Made by a program: the position numbers and the translations under genes. DNA of 64,000 nucleotides. It comes from Burkholderia stagnalis (GTDB lineage Bacteria; Pseudomonadota; Gammaproteobacteria; Burkholderiales; Burkholderiaceae). The stretch covers positions 62,001-126,000 of the forward strand of contig NZ_CADESW010000010.1 in the NCBI RefSeq assembly GCF_902830275.1, in the 5' to 3' direction. The notes beneath the pieces were generated by a model, which worked only from the letters and a program-made list of their open reading frames with translations, did not search any database and was not told the origin of the DNA. Positions 63,639 to 64,000 of this stretch are shown here, in pieces (position 1 is the first letter of the stretch; each line of letters opens with the position of its first letter).

Positions 63639-64000
63639 CTACCCACGTATAATTTCTTTGGATTTCTTTAATACAGATTCCCGAATCCGAACCTTCTGCT
63701 CACCCGTAAAGCTTCGCATGTTTAATCCAGTTCCTCGAATCGCATTATTGATCGCAATATTACCTCTTCGCATATGATGTTTCGTCGAAAACGTGCATAA
63801 CCATGAAACAACTCTTTCCCGATGGGCCTCGCGCGTTTCGGCCAATTCGGCCCAAAGTGGAGACAGGGCGTGAGTCTCAGAAGCCAGGTGCAAAGGCAAA
63901 CCTGCCCTGTCGAGAATAGCAGTCCGAGTCGCACGTACAGGGGGTTCCATCTGCATGATTTCTGCCCATGCTTTTCGAACCCTTTCCCCCTCCAAATCTA
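63639..64000 (-). CDS. TnsD/TniQ-like transposition protein, C-terminal part
   Basis: About 118 residues are visible; the 5' end is outside the window and the frame is open to the edge. The segment VRATRTAILDRAGLP ... LSPLWAELAETREAHRERVVSWL fits the C-terminal region of TnsD target selectors, where P-x-R-x-TRTAI and a later ETRE..R are typical as I recall. TnsD chooses the insertion site of Tn7-like elements. A Tn7-like end 1.7 kb away supports the call. Identity could be overturned by seeing the full gene. Confidence 0.55.
   Translation of the reverse strand, partial: DLEGERVRKAWAEIMQMEPPVRATRTAILDRAGLPLHLASETHALSPLWAELAETREAHRERVVSWLCTFSTKHHMRRGNIAINNAIRGTGLNMRSFTGEQKVRIRESVLKKSKEIIRG

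Larger units (their letters stand above)
61960..64000. mobile_element. Tn7-family transposon in dhaK, left part
   Basis: Three observations agree: dhaK is cut in mid-gene, the cut shows a Tn7-like end, and the minus-strand gene at the window edge resembles the C-terminus of TnsD. In Tn7, tnsA-B-C-D are read inward from the right end, so tnsABC should lie beyond 64,000 on the minus strand and this is the cargo side. DNA is AT-richer than the chromosome. The right end is outside the window. Confidence 0.65.

Overview
The window is high-GC DNA with gene families, codon bias and gene neighbourhoods typical of Burkholderia, most likely the B. cepacia complex. Everything here was read by eye; no database search was run. 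Positions 1 to about 50,170 look like stable chromosome. From about 50,125 to 64,000 the base composition falls and mobile elements dominate.

Core part. A chloride channel cut by the window edge is followed by a TetR gene facing a three-gene RND efflux operon and a TipAS-type MerR regulator. Next come small exported or HTH/DUF2975 genes. A sulfide oxidation locus follows: a FisR-like sigma-54 activator faces a persulfide dioxygenase, a DUF442-SQR fusion and a TauE/SafE exporter, with a candidate -24/-12 promoter between. Then come a putrescine ABC operon (potFGHI), a DUF1289 protein, a DUF1120/chaperone/usher fimbrial locus, ompW, a nitronate monooxygenase-like enzyme, an aldehyde dehydrogenase, a LysR/indolepyruvate oxidoreductase pair, an ABC-F protein, AsmA, fetAB, a PliI-like lysozyme inhibitor, an alcohol dehydrogenase/LysR pair, serB, metC, a thiolase, a PfkB sugar kinase and rimO.

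Island 1 (about 50,125-59,880). A roughly 130-bp direct repeat carries the first 16 codons of rimO and its upstream region. It brackets 9.7 kb holding a large serine recombinase with a degraded catalytic N-terminus, a RelE-type toxin-antitoxin pair, a tandem array of degenerate ~91-bp repeats, an SRAP peptidase fragment, a gene under a near-perfect LexA box, scattered phage genes (holin and others), and two AT-richer genes: an AAA/STAND-like ATPase and an unrecognised helical protein. These last two may be an uncharacterised effector module. Beyond the right repeat lies a decayed second copy of the recombinase start, then a six-repeat beta-propeller protein, which suggests successive insertions at rimO.

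Island 2 (61,960 to beyond 64,000). The gene dhaK is cut after about 90 codons. The junction reads like a Tn7 end, and the last gene in the window resembles the C-terminus of TnsD/TniQ. Between them sits a zinc-ribbon plus HEPN-like protein. This looks like a Tn7-family transposon in dhaK with defence-like cargo.
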